Shown here: one piece after another, positions 1 through 10,395 of the stretch
Layout of the letters: the number at the start of each line of letters is the position of its first letter
Numbering within the stretch: position 1 is the stretch's first letter
Source of the DNA: Ascoidea asiatica
Taxonomy: Eukaryota > Ascomycota > Saccharomycetes > Ascoideales > Ascoideaceae
Assembly: GCA_001600695.1 (NCBI GenBank)
Contig: BCKQ01000001.1
Span: 1,106,432 to 1,170,431, forward strand
Direction of reading: 5' to 3'
DNA: 64,000 nucleotides
Notes under the pieces: generated by a model
The model's database searches: none
What the model was told of the DNA's origin: nothing
Seen by the model: the letters and a program-made list of their open reading frames with translations, nothing else
Translations under genes and position numbers: made by a program

Positions 1-5
1 TAAAA

Positions 6-3000
6 ATGAGGTTCAAATTAAAGTTACGACAATATAAAGTAAAACTTTCAATTGAAGTTCAAGTTATAATCTTATGTTGTATTGTAACGCTATTCTCTTT
101 ATTGATATTAGCTTTAATAACAGGTTATTATTTTTCTTCAAATTTATTAACTTCAAGAAGGCAAAGACTAGAAGTGATTGCTCAATTAAAGGCTTCTCAG
201 ATTGAACAAAGTTTATCTTTAAGTTATTATCAATTATTATGGATAACAAATAATGACTCCGTCCAATTAACTTTAGCTAATTATAAAGCAACTAATGGTA
301 ATTTATCAGATTCTTCAACAATTGAATCAACTATTGATTATCTTCAAAAATTTATAGATTCTTCTGATACTTATATTCAAGCAAAATTATATGATCTTTC
401 TTTTGATTTAATTTCTCAAGTTTCAAATAATTCTTCTGATATTGTAATTACTTCTCTCCAGTCATCAAATGATGATGATAATACATTATCTTCATCAAGT
501 TCTTCTTCAAGTTCTTCAACTGCTTCACCTACTGCCTCAAGTTCAAATTCAGATTCAGACTCAAATTTAAATTCAAACTCAAATGAAACTGTAATAGACG
601 CTTACTCTTCTTCAGCTTTAAATCAATTATACCCTTTAAATCAAAATATAACATCTTTACCCTCAATAATGGTATCTTCTGCTTTAATTTCTGGTCCTAT
701 ATTAGATGATAAATCAAATAGATTTATAATGTCTTTTACTTTACCAATTTATACTAATGTTTCAGTATTAATAAAATCTCCAAATTTATCAGGTTATTTA
801 ACTGTTTGTATAAATGCAGAATCTTTGAGAAATATTGTTAATGATACTTCAATTTTAGAAGCTGGTCAAATGCTGGTTTATTCTGCGGGTTATAATTCAA
901 ATTTAAATGAAAGTAATGGTTTTCCAAATTTTCAATATTCAATTATTGAATCAACATCGTCTATATCTTCTTCCTCGTTGTTGTCTTCTACTTCTTCATC
1001 ATCCTCTGAATCCTCTTCGTCATCATCTTCATTGATTTCTTCCTCATTATCGTCTTCGTTATCTACAACTAAATCTGGCTCAAAAACAAAATCTACATCT
1101 ACAGATGATTCAAATGATTCTGATTCATCCTCCACCACAAACTCAAAAAATTCAAAAACTTCAACTGTTTCCTCAACTGGAACTGGAACTTCCAATTCAA
1201 CTGTATCTAATTCGGAAAATTCAAATTCTTTTGGTGCAAAAGATGTAGACCTAAAAAATGTTTCAACTCCAACTAATAATACAGTTTTGTTAAAAAGATC
1301 TTCAAAGGATATTAATGAATCTAATAATCAAATCCTGAATTTAATTTCAACTTTTTTAAAAAAGAATTACCATTCATTAAAAAAAACTTCATCTAATTCT
1401 AAAAATTTCAATAAAAAAAAAATTGATTATCCAAACTTAATTGAAAGAGATAAAAGCTCATTTGTATCCACTTCTAGTTCTTCAAGCTCTTCATCAAAAT
1501 CTTCATCAAAGTCCTCCTTAAAATCTTCATCAAAATATCCATCAAGCTCTTTAAGTTCAACTTCCTCTTCCACATTATCTTCCAGTTCCAGTTCTTCTTC
1601 ATTATCTTCTTCTAGTTCAACTTCATCATCTACTTCTACCACAAGCTCTACCTCAGCTTTAAGCACTGTAACATTTACTAATAATATTAATATTAACTTC
1701 ATAAAATATGTTTTTCCCCCGGAAGAAGATACAAGAAATTCTTCATTATTATCAATAAATTATTCTGTTGAACAATATTCAAGTTTAGCAAACTATATAT
1801 TCTATAATAAGTCTGGTTCTTCAACAAAATTGAATACTCCAGATGGTGATAATTATGTTGTCGGATATTCCAAAATCTCAAGTGAAATGGTTGATTGGAT
1901 TGTTTTAGTTGAACAAAAAAGTAGTGTATTTATGGCTCCAAGTCATAAGTTAACTAAAATTATTGTAGGTACTGTTATTGGAGTAGCTATTTTGACTTGT
2001 CTTGTAACTTATCCTTTAGCTCATTATGCTGTTAGACCAATTGTGAATTTGAAATTATTAACTGAAAGTTTCACTTTAGCTAAAAGTAAAAATAATGAAA
2101 ATACTAACGTGAGAGTTATAGATAGAAAATCTTCTGTTCTTACAATGGTTGCAGAAGATTGTCCTGAAAATAATCAATCAATAAATTCAAATAATAATCG
2201 AGATATAGTTAATAATGCTAATTCTAATGAAAAGGAAAATAATTTTCAAAAATCAAAAATTAAAAAAAAATCGAGAAGGATTAATAATATACTAACCTTT
2301 AATTCCTCAAAAAAATCTAGAAAGCATAAAATTTTCAAAAAATTTAATGATAAGAATATTTTGAAACATGATAATCGTTTGAATTCTAAAAAGGAAGAAT
2401 CAAATAATAAGGAAGTTAACCTTCATTTTCATAGACATATTTCTTCAAGAGATATTATTTCTAATAAATCAATTCAAGTTCCAAAACGCCTTAGTTCAAA
2501 CCCAACTTTTGATGCTAATAAAGATCTTACTCTCATTGGAGAATCTCTAAATGATGATAAAGTTCAGAGTTCACCTACGACTGGTCAATCAATAAATCAA
2601 CTCAAATCAATATATTCCATTGATATTGATGATGAAAATGAGATAGGCACTCCTTCAAATATGAATCGTACTATTTCTACAGCCATGGAAATTTTAGGTT
2701 CTGGTCACAGTATTGCCGAGCATGATCGAAATCAAAAACCCGAAAAAAGACCTAACACTTTTCTTTGTTTAATTAAGCCTTTCAAAGTTGAAGATGAATT
2801 AACAGAATTAGGTGAGAGATTTCGTAAAATGATAGATCTTATTGAGTCGCAATATGGCAGTTTAGAAGAAAAGGTTAAAGACAGGACGAAAGAACTTGAG
2901 TTTGCAAAGGTGCAAGCAGAAATGGCCAATGAAGCAAAGACGGTTTTTATGGCTAATATTTCTCATGAAATTAGAACTCCATTAAATGGAATATTGGGAC

Positions 3001-5402
3001 TATGTAATCTTGCAATGGAAGAAGAAAAAGGTTTTATGAAAGAAAATAATATAGATGCTGATGATCTTGAATATACCCTTGGAGAAACTTTTGATAGTTT
3101 CAAGTTAGAAGCTATTGAAGATTGTATTTCACTTTTCAAGAAGTTTTCTACTGATGTTAAAGTTCGGTCCACTAATTCTTTAGATTATTTACAAAGACTA
3201 AACGATTGCAGCGAGCTTTTATATCATTTGCTCAATCAACTTCTAACATTTTCAAAAACAAATCTCAAGAAAGCCAAACTAGAATCTAAGCACTTCACAA
3301 TTTTTTCCTTGTGTAGACTAGTGCAAACAGTTTTTTATCAGAATGCTAGTGATAGAGGGCATAAAGTAAATCTTTCGTTTGTGGTAAATGACGAAGAGTT
3401 TCTTTCAAATTCTCCAAAAGAAGTTAGTCCTGAGTATATAAAAAGATGGTTTAATTTGAGAGATTTTATTTTCTTTTCCGATGACAAAAAAATTATTCAA
3501 ATTCTTATGAATTTAGTATCAAATGCCATCAAATTTACTCCGGATAAAGGTGAAATTGTTGTAGAAGTTAAATTCATTGGCGAGTACGATAAAACTGTTA
3601 AAAATGCGGTGCTTGTAAAGCCTGAATTTGCAATTCCAGAACATTCTGAACTTTATAATCCTGAATCTTCTGAGAACAATACTAAACAAAATAGCGAAGG
3701 AGACTCATTGTCTACATCCTTTATAACTCCATATCCATCTTCTATCTCATCGGAAGATAGTTCAGCCATAGTTAAAGAAACTTTAAATGTCATTGGTGAT
3801 ATTAAACAAGGAGTAGATTTTAGTGATGATGAACCAATAAGTGAAAATGATCTAAAAGAAAACTCAGATGTGATAGAATTGCAGTTGCGTAGGCCAAAAA
3901 GATGGGTTTTTGAATTTAGTGTTTCGGATACGGGTCCAGGAATTTCGCCTGAGCTACAAAAGACAATATTTGAACCCTTTACTCAAGGTGATCAAACTCT
4001 TTCTAGGGCAGTGGGTGGAACTGGTTTAGGATTGGCTATTTCGAAGCAATATGCAGAATTGCTTCATGGTACTTTGTCCTTAAAAAGTGAACTTGGTCAA
4101 GGATCAAAGTTTAGTTTAAGAATTCCTTTATTCCAGAATAGAATTTTGCGATTTGAAAATGAAAAAGATCAAAGAATATATCATCAAGCTCTAACATATG
4201 TCGATATTCGCTCACTTCAAAAAAAGTCAAGAGGTATAAGCTTTAATGAGTTTAACAAATTAAGCGAATTAAGAGATTGTAACAGCTCATGTAACCAAGA
4301 TTCTCATTCCGTTTCTGTTTCAAGAAAAGCTAGTTTAAGAACCTCCATAAAGAATTTGGATATTTTGAATGAAAATAATCAGTTTTCACTTAAAGGAGAT
4401 AATGAAAGTGACTTTATTGCTGATTCACTAAGCTCAACAAGGAGGAAAAAGAAAAGAAACCATGATAATCTTAAGCTCGACCCATCATATTTCAATAATA
4501 ATCCAGTTCTTTTTACTGGTAGTTCTACGGGAACGGCACATTCTAATACCATTTTAAAATTGGAGGGAACTCCTGATAGTATTTCAAGTAATCCATACTT
4601 TTTAAGTCCAATTAATGGTAATACACCGGTTAAATCTGCAACTCCTACATCGTCTGTTGGAAATTTCAGGGTTTCAGAAAAAAAAACAATTAGAGAATCA
4701 CCTAATAGTAAAAAATCAAAAGAGGATCAAGATTCTGCTTTAGAAAAATCTGGTTCTGACTTTACAAAATTGAATAGAAAGGATACCACCAATGGAAATG
4801 ACCCCCTGAATGGAAATGGAATTATAAATGGTAATGAAATCTCAAATAGTAATGGAGTTTTGAATATAAATGGAACTTTGAAAAGCAATGGCATTCAAAA
4901 TGAATCAGATAAGGGAAATGATAAGCTCAAGGTAAAACCCAGAGTAAAGCCTATAGTTAGAGCTAAGCGAAGAATAAGAGAAAAGGAAAAAGAAAAAGAA
5001 AAGGAAGTTTTGTTAATTGAGAAAGGAGCTAAAATTTTAATTGCTGAAGATAATCTGGTTAATCAACAGGTTATCATTCGTTTTTTGGCATTAGAAGGAG
5101 TTAGCAATATTGAAATTGCTTGTGATGGACTTGAAGCGGTAAAGGCTGTTAAAAGACTAATAGATTCTAGAGATTTACCTAAGTTAATATTCATGGATAT
5201 TCAAATGCCTAATATGGATGGACTTCAAGCAACTCAAGAAATTAGAAAATTAGGATTTAAAGATAGCATTGTAGCTTTAACAGCATTTACTGATGAAAGT
5301 AATGTTCAAAAATGTAAAGATTTGGGAATGGATGATTTTCTTTCCAAGCCTATAAAGAGACCTCAATTAAAAAAGATTTTAGTAAAGCACATTCCAATTT
5401 AA
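6..5402 (+). CDS. SLN1: Sln1-type hybrid sensor histidine kinase (osmosensor)
   Basis: Plasma-membrane hybrid histidine kinase that heads the His-Asp phosphorelay (Sln1-Ypd1-Ssk1) feeding the HOG pathway. What is seen: a first transmembrane segment at about residues 18-48, a very long extracellular region to about 648 rich in Ser/Thr/Asn, a second transmembrane segment at about 650-673, then a cytoplasmic linker with basic low-complexity insertions. The HisKA motif SHEIRTPLNG has the phospho-acceptor His at about 987. The ATPase domain follows, with the N-box near 1167-1180, DTGPGIS at 1308 and GGTGLGLAIS at about 1337. The C-terminal receiver has EDN near 1681-1683, phospho-acceptor Asp 1731 in FMDIQMPNMDG, and Lys 1781 in SKPIKRP. 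The receiver, including the ALTAF and LSKPIKRP stretches, is close to S. cerevisiae Sln1. At 1798 residues it is much longer than the roughly 1220-residue S. cerevisiae protein because of Ser-rich inserts. The gene starts at the first ATG, 5 bases into the window, so a more upstream start cannot be excluded. Confidence 0.93.
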   Translation: MRFKLKLRQYKVKLSIEVQVIILCCIVTLFSLLILALITGYYFSSNLLTSRRQRLEVIAQLKASQIEQSLSLSYYQLLWITNNDSVQLTLANYKATNGNLSDSSTIESTIDYLQKFIDSSDTYIQAKLYDLSFDLISQVSNNSSDIVITSLQSSNDDDNTLSSSSSSSSSSTASPTASSSNSDSDSNLNSNSNETVIDAYSSSALNQLYPLNQNITSLPSIMVSSALISGPILDDKSNRFIMSFTLPIYTNVSVLIKSPNLSGYLTVCINAESLRNIVNDTSILEAGQMLVYSAGYNSNLNESNGFPNFQYSIIESTSSISSSSLLSSTSSSSSESSSSSSSLISSSLSSSLSTTKSGSKTKSTSTDDSNDSDSSSTTNSKNSKTSTVSSTGTGTSNSTVSNSENSNSFGAKDVDLKNVSTPTNNTVLLKRSSKDINESNNQILNLISTFLKKNYHSLKKTSSNSKNFNKKKIDYPNLIERDKSSFVSTSSSSSSSSKSSSKSSLKSSSKYPSSSLSSTSSSTLSSSSSSSSLSSSSSTSSSTSTTSSTSALSTVTFTNNININFIKYVFPPEEDTRNSSLLSINYSVEQYSSLANYIFYNKSGSSTKLNTPDGDNYVVGYSKISSEMVDWIVLVEQKSSVFMAPSHKLTKIIVGTVIGVAILTCLVTYPLAHYAVRPIVNLKLLTESFTLAKSKNNENTNVRVIDRKSSVLTMVAEDCPENNQSINSNNNRDIVNNANSNEKENNFQKSKIKKKSRRINNILTFNSSKKSRKHKIFKKFNDKNILKHDNRLNSKKEESNNKEVNLHFHRHISSRDIISNKSIQVPKRLSSNPTFDANKDLTLIGESLNDDKVQSSPTTGQSINQLKSIYSIDIDDENEIGTPSNMNRTISTAMEILGSGHSIAEHDRNQKPEKRPNTFLCLIKPFKVEDELTELGERFRKMIDLIESQYGSLEEKVKDRTKELEFAKVQAEMANEAKTVFMANISHEIRTPLNGILGLCNLAMEEEKGFMKENNIDADDLEYTLGETFDSFKLEAIEDCISLFKKFSTDVKVRSTNSLDYLQRLNDCSELLYHLLNQLLTFSKTNLKKAKLESKHFTIFSLCRLVQTVFYQNASDRGHKVNLSFVVNDEEFLSNSPKEVSPEYIKRWFNLRDFIFFSDDKKIIQILMNLVSNAIKFTPDKGEIVVEVKFIGEYDKTVKNAVLVKPEFAIPEHSELYNPESSENNTKQNSEGDSLSTSFITPYPSSISSEDSSAIVKETLNVIGDIKQGVDFSDDEPISENDLKENSDVIELQLRRPKRWVFEFSVSDTGPGISPELQKTIFEPFTQGDQTLSRAVGGTGLGLAISKQYAELLHGTLSLKSELGQGSKFSLRIPLFQNRILRFENEKDQRIYHQALTYVDIRSLQKKSRGISFNEFNKLSELRDCNSSCNQDSHSVSVSRKASLRTSIKNLDILNENNQFSLKGDNESDFIADSLSSTRRKKKRNHDNLKLDPSYFNNNPVLFTGSSTGTAHSNTILKLEGTPDSISSNPYFLSPINGNTPVKSATPTSSVGNFRVSEKKTIRESPNSKKSKEDQDSALEKSGSDFTKLNRKDTTNGNDPLNGNGIINGNEISNSNGVLNINGTLKSNGIQNESDKGNDKLKVKPRVKPIVRAKRRIREKEKEKEKEVLLIEKGAKILIAEDNLVNQQVIIRFLALEGVSNIEIACDGLEAVKAVKRLIDSRDLPKLIFMDIQMPNMDGLQATQEIRKLGFKDSIVALTAFTDESNVQKCKDLGMDDFLSKPIKRPQLKKILVKHIPI

Positions 5403-6004
5403 ATTACTTTTTGTTCTATTGTTCTTTTATTTTGATTTATTGGTTTGAAAACATATTATTTAAACTAAACCAATTTTTTATTTTTTTTATTTTTATTTCA
5501 TTTCATTAATTTGTATTATATTCAAAATTATAATTTCAAATCAAATCATTTTTATTTTTATTGAATTTTTTTTCGAAGCTTGTGATTTTTTTTTGGCTTT
5601 TTTACTTTTTATATAGAGTTCATGAATTTTTTCCTATTTTAATTGCATTATATTATTCTTTTTAACATTTTTCAATTTCCATTTTTATTAATTCCTTTTT
5701 TTTTTTCAAAATATTATAGATTGGTCTCTAATTATATCAAAAGTATAGTATAGTATAGTTCTATTTGTTTAGTTTTTCAAGAATGTTAATAGTTAATATA
5801 TAAATAAACTACAAAATTTTATCTGCATAAATAGATTGATTGAAAAATTCATTGAAAATTCGTTTATGTTTTATATCAAGTTCATAAAGTTGAATTGATT
5901 TATGTTAGAAATGTAATGTTTGTCTATAAATTAATTAAATAAAGTAGCAAAAAAAATAGGAAATATTGAAAAGGTAAGTATAAAAAAGGAATAAATAATC
6001 TTGC
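5403..6004. other. convergent 3' intergenic region
   Basis: A 602-base AT-rich gap between the stops of the SLN1 homologue (+) and the aldolase (-). It holds T-runs and TATA-like stretches expected of two facing 3' ends and a short AGTAT repeat near 5743-5759. I see no gene or structured element here. Confidence 0.6.
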
Positions 6005-6928
6005 TTATAAAGATTTTTCATATTCTAAAATTGTTTGATAATTTTCAGATAAAGCATTCCAAGCATCAATATTCAAATCTGAATCTAAAGGAGATCTACC
6101 AAGATAATTTTCACCGAAACCTTGTAAGAAAATATTTTTTTTAATACCAATTACACCAAATTTAACAACAGATTCTTCACCTTTTGTGATAATAAATTGA
6201 AGTTTTTTACAAGCTTCATAATTACCTTTTTTGAATTCATTAAATAATTTCACATAAATTTTTGGGAAAGCACCACTTAAAGCATCAACAGTACCTTTAC
6301 CACCAATTGATAAAACAGGTAAAAGAATTTGACCTAAACCAGTATATAGATTAAAATTTTTATCTAATTTTGGAGATAAAGATATCATTAAATGATCAGA
6401 AACATCACCATAACTTACTTTACAACCAACAATTTTTGGATGTTTTGATAATTCAACAACAGTATCAGGTTCAATTCTAATATTATTTGAAACACCAGGA
6501 TACATATAAACCATTATTGGTAATGGAGATTGATCAGCTAATTTTGTATAATAATTTATTAAAGATTTTTGAGTTATACCTTGACCATAATAACTTGAAG
6601 GTAAAACTACAGCATAAGTTGCACCAGCATTTTTAATTGAAATAATTTCTAATAAAGCTTCATCAAAAGAATTTTGAACAATACCACCAAGAATTACAAA
6701 ATTTGGTAAATTTAAAGAAGAAATTGATTTAATTAATTGAAATCTTTCATCTCTTGATAAATGAACACCTTCACCGGTTGAACCCATTAATAACATACCT
6801 TTAATACCATTTGATTGAAGATATTTAGCATGTTTAATTGAAGTTTCAAAATCTATAGTTTTATTATCTTTTTTAAAAAAAGTTGGAACTGGAGTATAAA
6901 TTCCTTCTGGAGGTGGAACAAAAGACAT
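6005..6928 (-). CDS. DapA/N-acetylneuraminate lyase-family aldolase
   Basis: Class I (Schiff-base) TIM-barrel lyase of the dihydrodipicolinate synthase superfamily, 307 residues, the usual length. Visible signatures are GSTGE at residues 49-53 (pyruvate carboxylate binding loop), the Tyr-containing segment VYMYPG at 140-145 corresponding to the catalytic Tyr region, and GCK at 168-170 placing the Schiff-base Lys at 170. Fungi use a separate alpha-aminoadipate route for lysine, so a true dihydrodipicolinate synthase role is unlikely. Fungal members include 2-keto-3-deoxy sugar-acid aldolases (GaaC/LRA4-like) and 4-hydroxy-2-oxoglutarate aldolases, and I cannot choose between them by eye. No targeting peptide is evident, so it is probably cytosolic. 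The ATG at 6926-6928 is the only plausible start. It converges on the SLN1 homologue and its promoter faces the 7-9.7 kb intergenic region. Confidence 0.85.
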   Translation of the reverse strand: MSFVPPPEGIYTPVPTFFKKDNKTIDFETSIKHAKYLQSNGIKGMLLMGSTGEGVHLSRDERFQLIKSISSLNLPNFVILGGIVQNSFDEALLEIISIKNAGATYAVVLPSSYYGQGITQKSLINYYTKLADQSPLPIMVYMYPGVSNNIRIEPDTVVELSKHPKIVGCKVSYGDVSDHLMISLSPKLDKNFNLYTGLGQILLPVLSIGGKGTVDALSGAFPKIYVKLFNEFKKGNYEACKKLQFIITKGEESVVKFGVIGIKKNIFLQGFGENYLGRSPLDSDLNIDAWNALSENYQTILEYEKSL

Positions 6929-7503
6929 TTCTATAATATATTTATAGTTTATTTATTTATTTAATATGAAATAAAATAAATAAAACAAGATGAGATGAGA
7001 TGAGATGAAATAAAATGAACTGATATTAAATGGTAAAAAAATAATAAATACAGTAGTTAGACAAATATATATAAGTAAGTTTAAATAAAAAAAAGAGAAT
7101 AAGTTTCTTATATAACCAATTTTATTTTAATGAAGCTTACATGATGATTTCAATAGAAATAAAGATAATGAAATAGTACATAAGTAAATAGAGATTTTTT
7201 GAATATGTTTTTAGTATGTGAGAATTTATTATTTCATTTTGAATCGAATAAAGAATTGATGGGTCTAAGATTGAAAAATCTGGAGAAATAGGCGTAATTA
7301 TCCAGCGAGAAGTTTGGAGATTGTGGAAATAATTAAAAAAGGTATGAATTAATTGATTGATGGATTAATTGAAGCTCAAAAGTATGGAGACAGTCGCTGA
7401 CATAATCACAACGTCTCCGGTTAAATTGTCAAAAGAAACTAGTGAGAAACTGAAGCTGTGATCGGAAACTATTCAAAAAGAGAACTGCCAGCAGCATTAA
7501 AGT

Positions 7504-7509
7504 CACGTG
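7504..7509. promoter_or_regulatory. CACGTG E-box
   Basis: Palindromic CACGTG within GTCACGTG, the core bound by Cbf1/Pho4-type bHLH factors in yeasts. It lies in the GC-rich island about 575 bases upstream of the aldolase start. Function is inferred only from the word and its location. Confidence 0.4.
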
Positions 7510-7534
7510 GCTTACGTAGCATATTTTTGTTTGC

Positions 7535-7541
7535 TGAGTCA
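7535..7541. promoter_or_regulatory. TGAGTCA bZIP (Gcn4/AP-1-like) site
   Basis: Perfect TGAGTCA heptamer, the classical Gcn4/AP-1 site, about 30 bases from the CACGTG box in the same island upstream of the aldolase gene. Amino-acid-starvation control of the aldolase would be a guess. Confidence 0.4.
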
Positions 7542-8181
7542 TCTGAGTTGACAAGAAAAGTAGGCAGAAGGAATCTCCTGGTGGTCAGCGGGCGATTGAA
7601 GGACCGAGAGACCAATGAGAGCCAGCAAAAGGCCAGCCAACTCAGCTCCCACCCAGGCCTCTGGTGATCGGAGATATCTCTTCAATAGTCCGCCGGTGTT
7701 GGAAACCAAAACCTCTTTGGCTGGAGGTTCTCTCTTGGTTTCACTCTGGGGTAACGGGACCACTTCTTCACTGGCGGATATAGAAACCCTTCACACAGTA
7801 AAACCACAATAATAATTCAAAGAAATAGAATGATAAAACTTAGAGCGCAAAATTCGCGCAAAAAGGGATTAAACACATTGTGGGGAGATACTTTATGATG
7901 CTAGCAAGTTGCGTCAGTAAGGTTTCGTGTGCCGGCTAAGAGGAGAACCCAAAAGCAAAACAAAGCTAAACTGAGAAGAGCAGAGGATAACAGACAAAAA
8001 CATAGAACAGCAGAAGGAAACTGCGTAAGCGTGAAAAGAGGAGTGGCTGATGATAAAGTGTGACCCGAATATCCGCACAAAACTAAAATCCGGGGTAATT
8101 AAGAACATAATTGGCCCAGGATTTAAGAAATTTCAGTTGCCTGGTCACCTATCTGAAGAGCACCTGGTGTAATTTGTAAAT

Positions 8182-8275
8182 CGATTGATTAATTAATTTA
8201 TTGATTAATTCGAATTTATAATTAATAATTGATGATTAATTGATTAATTGATTAATTAATTAATTAATTAATTTA
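8182..8275. repeat. TTAATTAA/ATTGATT low-complexity repeat
   Basis: Imperfect short repeats of ATTGATTAATTAAT type ending in a run of ATTA units. The sequence is highly self-complementary and could form hairpins. It borders the GC-rich island. Confidence 0.7.
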
Positions 8276-9707
8276 TCAAACAGGAAACATAGCAAAACAA
8301 TGCAAATTACACCAACGGTTTCCTGCTTTGTTCTGGCTTTAATTACAATTTCGACTCCACACCAAGTAATTACCGCCCCCAGATTTATTGTTTTTATGGC
8401 TGGGTTACTACCAGGCGAGTGAACAAGCAAACAAGCACAGGCATTTAGTCTTTTTTTTCCCCTTAATATTTCACCTTTTTCCTGGATAATAGAATTCTTA
8501 TTAGGAAATACTACCTAAGCTTTTTTATCATTTAAGGAAAATTTAAAGGAATATTAAAGGAATATTAAAGGAACATGGAGCAAATATGGAGAAAATAGTG
8601 AGTAGACCTACTATTCTCATAATCAAAGCCATAATAAAAGATAGACTCATAGTCATAATTTTAGGGTGTAGACTGTATAACCAGCTTCTTCTAGAAATAT
8701 GAGCTTTATAGTAGGCTCTAGAAACTTGAAGGCCAAAATAATGATCTGATTCTTATTTCTTTTTATATGAAAGCTAAGCACCAGTAATTAAAACAATAAA
8801 AGAAAAAAAATTTAGTTTAATTCATCTTCATACTGGCACTTAAAACCAGTTAGAAAATTGAAACTGAAAACATCTTGATACTTGAGTTTATGAAGTCAGT
8901 GATTTATTCTCTACAGAATATTCACAAATTTACCTGTACTTTAAACTTTTCATATTCAGCTAAGTTCAAATAATATTCAACTAACATCTATACTGTTATA
9001 ATAGTAATCTTTGTTTTGATATTCATCAGCGAATTGAGGAGTGTCATTTTATGACTTAAAAAAAATCCCACTTTAATTTTTTGAGTGTATTATTCAAAAC
9101 TTTTTACAAGAAATTTACTAACTTTAGTAACTCTCCTTTTATTTCTCTGTATTGTAAATAATTGTAAATAATTAAATGATTAACTAATTAATTAAATTGA
9201 AAGCAAAAATTGAATTTATTATTAAAATCTGCTTCTTTCAATCCTATTACTTATTCTATAACTTTATTCTTTATTATTTATTTCATTTCCGTCACAATTT
9301 AAACTGAATTTATGTAAACTTTATGAAGAAAAAGTGTTCACTTTTCAATTAAATACATTAATATTATTCCTTACAATTATTATGCTTAATTATATTTTAT
9401 TATATATCCATTCAATATCCATTTAAATAATATTATTATATCATATTATCTTACAATTCTAAAAGATATTCCTTTTAAATTTTACTTCTTCATTTGTGTT
9501 CTAATATTATTCCATACATTCTAATTTTATAATAAAAACTCGATAATTTCGCGATATTATTAAATCATCGACTTTTCTTTATTTCTTTACCACTAATTTA
9601 TTAATTCTATTAATTTCTTTTCTTTATTATCTATCCATTTAATATTCAATAATATCCATTAATATCCATAAATATCCTTTTAAGACTTATTTCTAATTCT
9701 ACTTTTA

Positions 9708-10105
9708 ATGGCTATTCTAAATTCTCCAATAGATAAAAAAATTAAACTAAATAATGGTTCCTCATTTCCATCTTCTAGTTCTAATATTTCTACAAATATA
9801 AATCCTTTAATTCCATTACATAAAGTGAATCAACTTAATAAAGTAAATTATTCAAATAATTCAAATTCCATAAATTCAATCAATTCTAACAATTCAAAAA
9901 TAACCAGTAATACTCTTAATTCTATAAATTCTATAAACCAAGTGAATAAAAATACAATAAATCACAAAAATATACGTAGCAATAGTAACATCAAAAGTAA
10001 TAACAATATAAATAATAGCTCCAACAATAACAAAAATAAAAATGGAAATTCTACTAGAACTAATAATCTTGATCTTAATAATCTCGACGTCTCAAATATA
10101 GGGTC

Positions 10106-10200
<95 letters not shown>

Positions 10201-10300
10201 NNNNNNNNNNNNNNNNNNNNNNNNNNNNNNNNNNNNNNNNNNNNNNNNNNNNNNNNNNNNNNNNNNNNNNNNNNNNNNNNNNNNNNNNNNNNNNNNNNNN

Positions 10301-10395
<95 letters not shown>

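Larger units (their letters stand above)
6929..9707. other. long divergent intergenic region with GC-rich island
   Basis: A 2.8-kb gap between the divergently transcribed aldolase and Zn2Cys6 factor genes. About 7380-8160 is conspicuously richer in G and C than the flanks and holds a CACGTG word (7504-7509) and a TGAGTCA word (7535-7541). It is followed by an ATTGATTAATTAA-type repeat. Short open frames in the island lack homology I recognise and follow from fewer A/T-rich stop codons. The segment 8280-9700 is ordinary AT-rich promoter-like sequence. No RNA gene recognised. Confidence 0.6.

Noticed and set aside
5971-6004. GTAAGT word as a splice donor
   Set aside because: Lies in a convergent 3' gap with no branch point, acceptor or downstream exon.
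7500-7560. GTCACGTG as a CDEI element of a point centromere
   Set aside because: No AT-rich CDEII of about 80 bases followed by a CDEIII TTCCGAA core lies beside it (nor beside ATCACGTG at 62857); point centromeres are also limited to a subset of yeasts.
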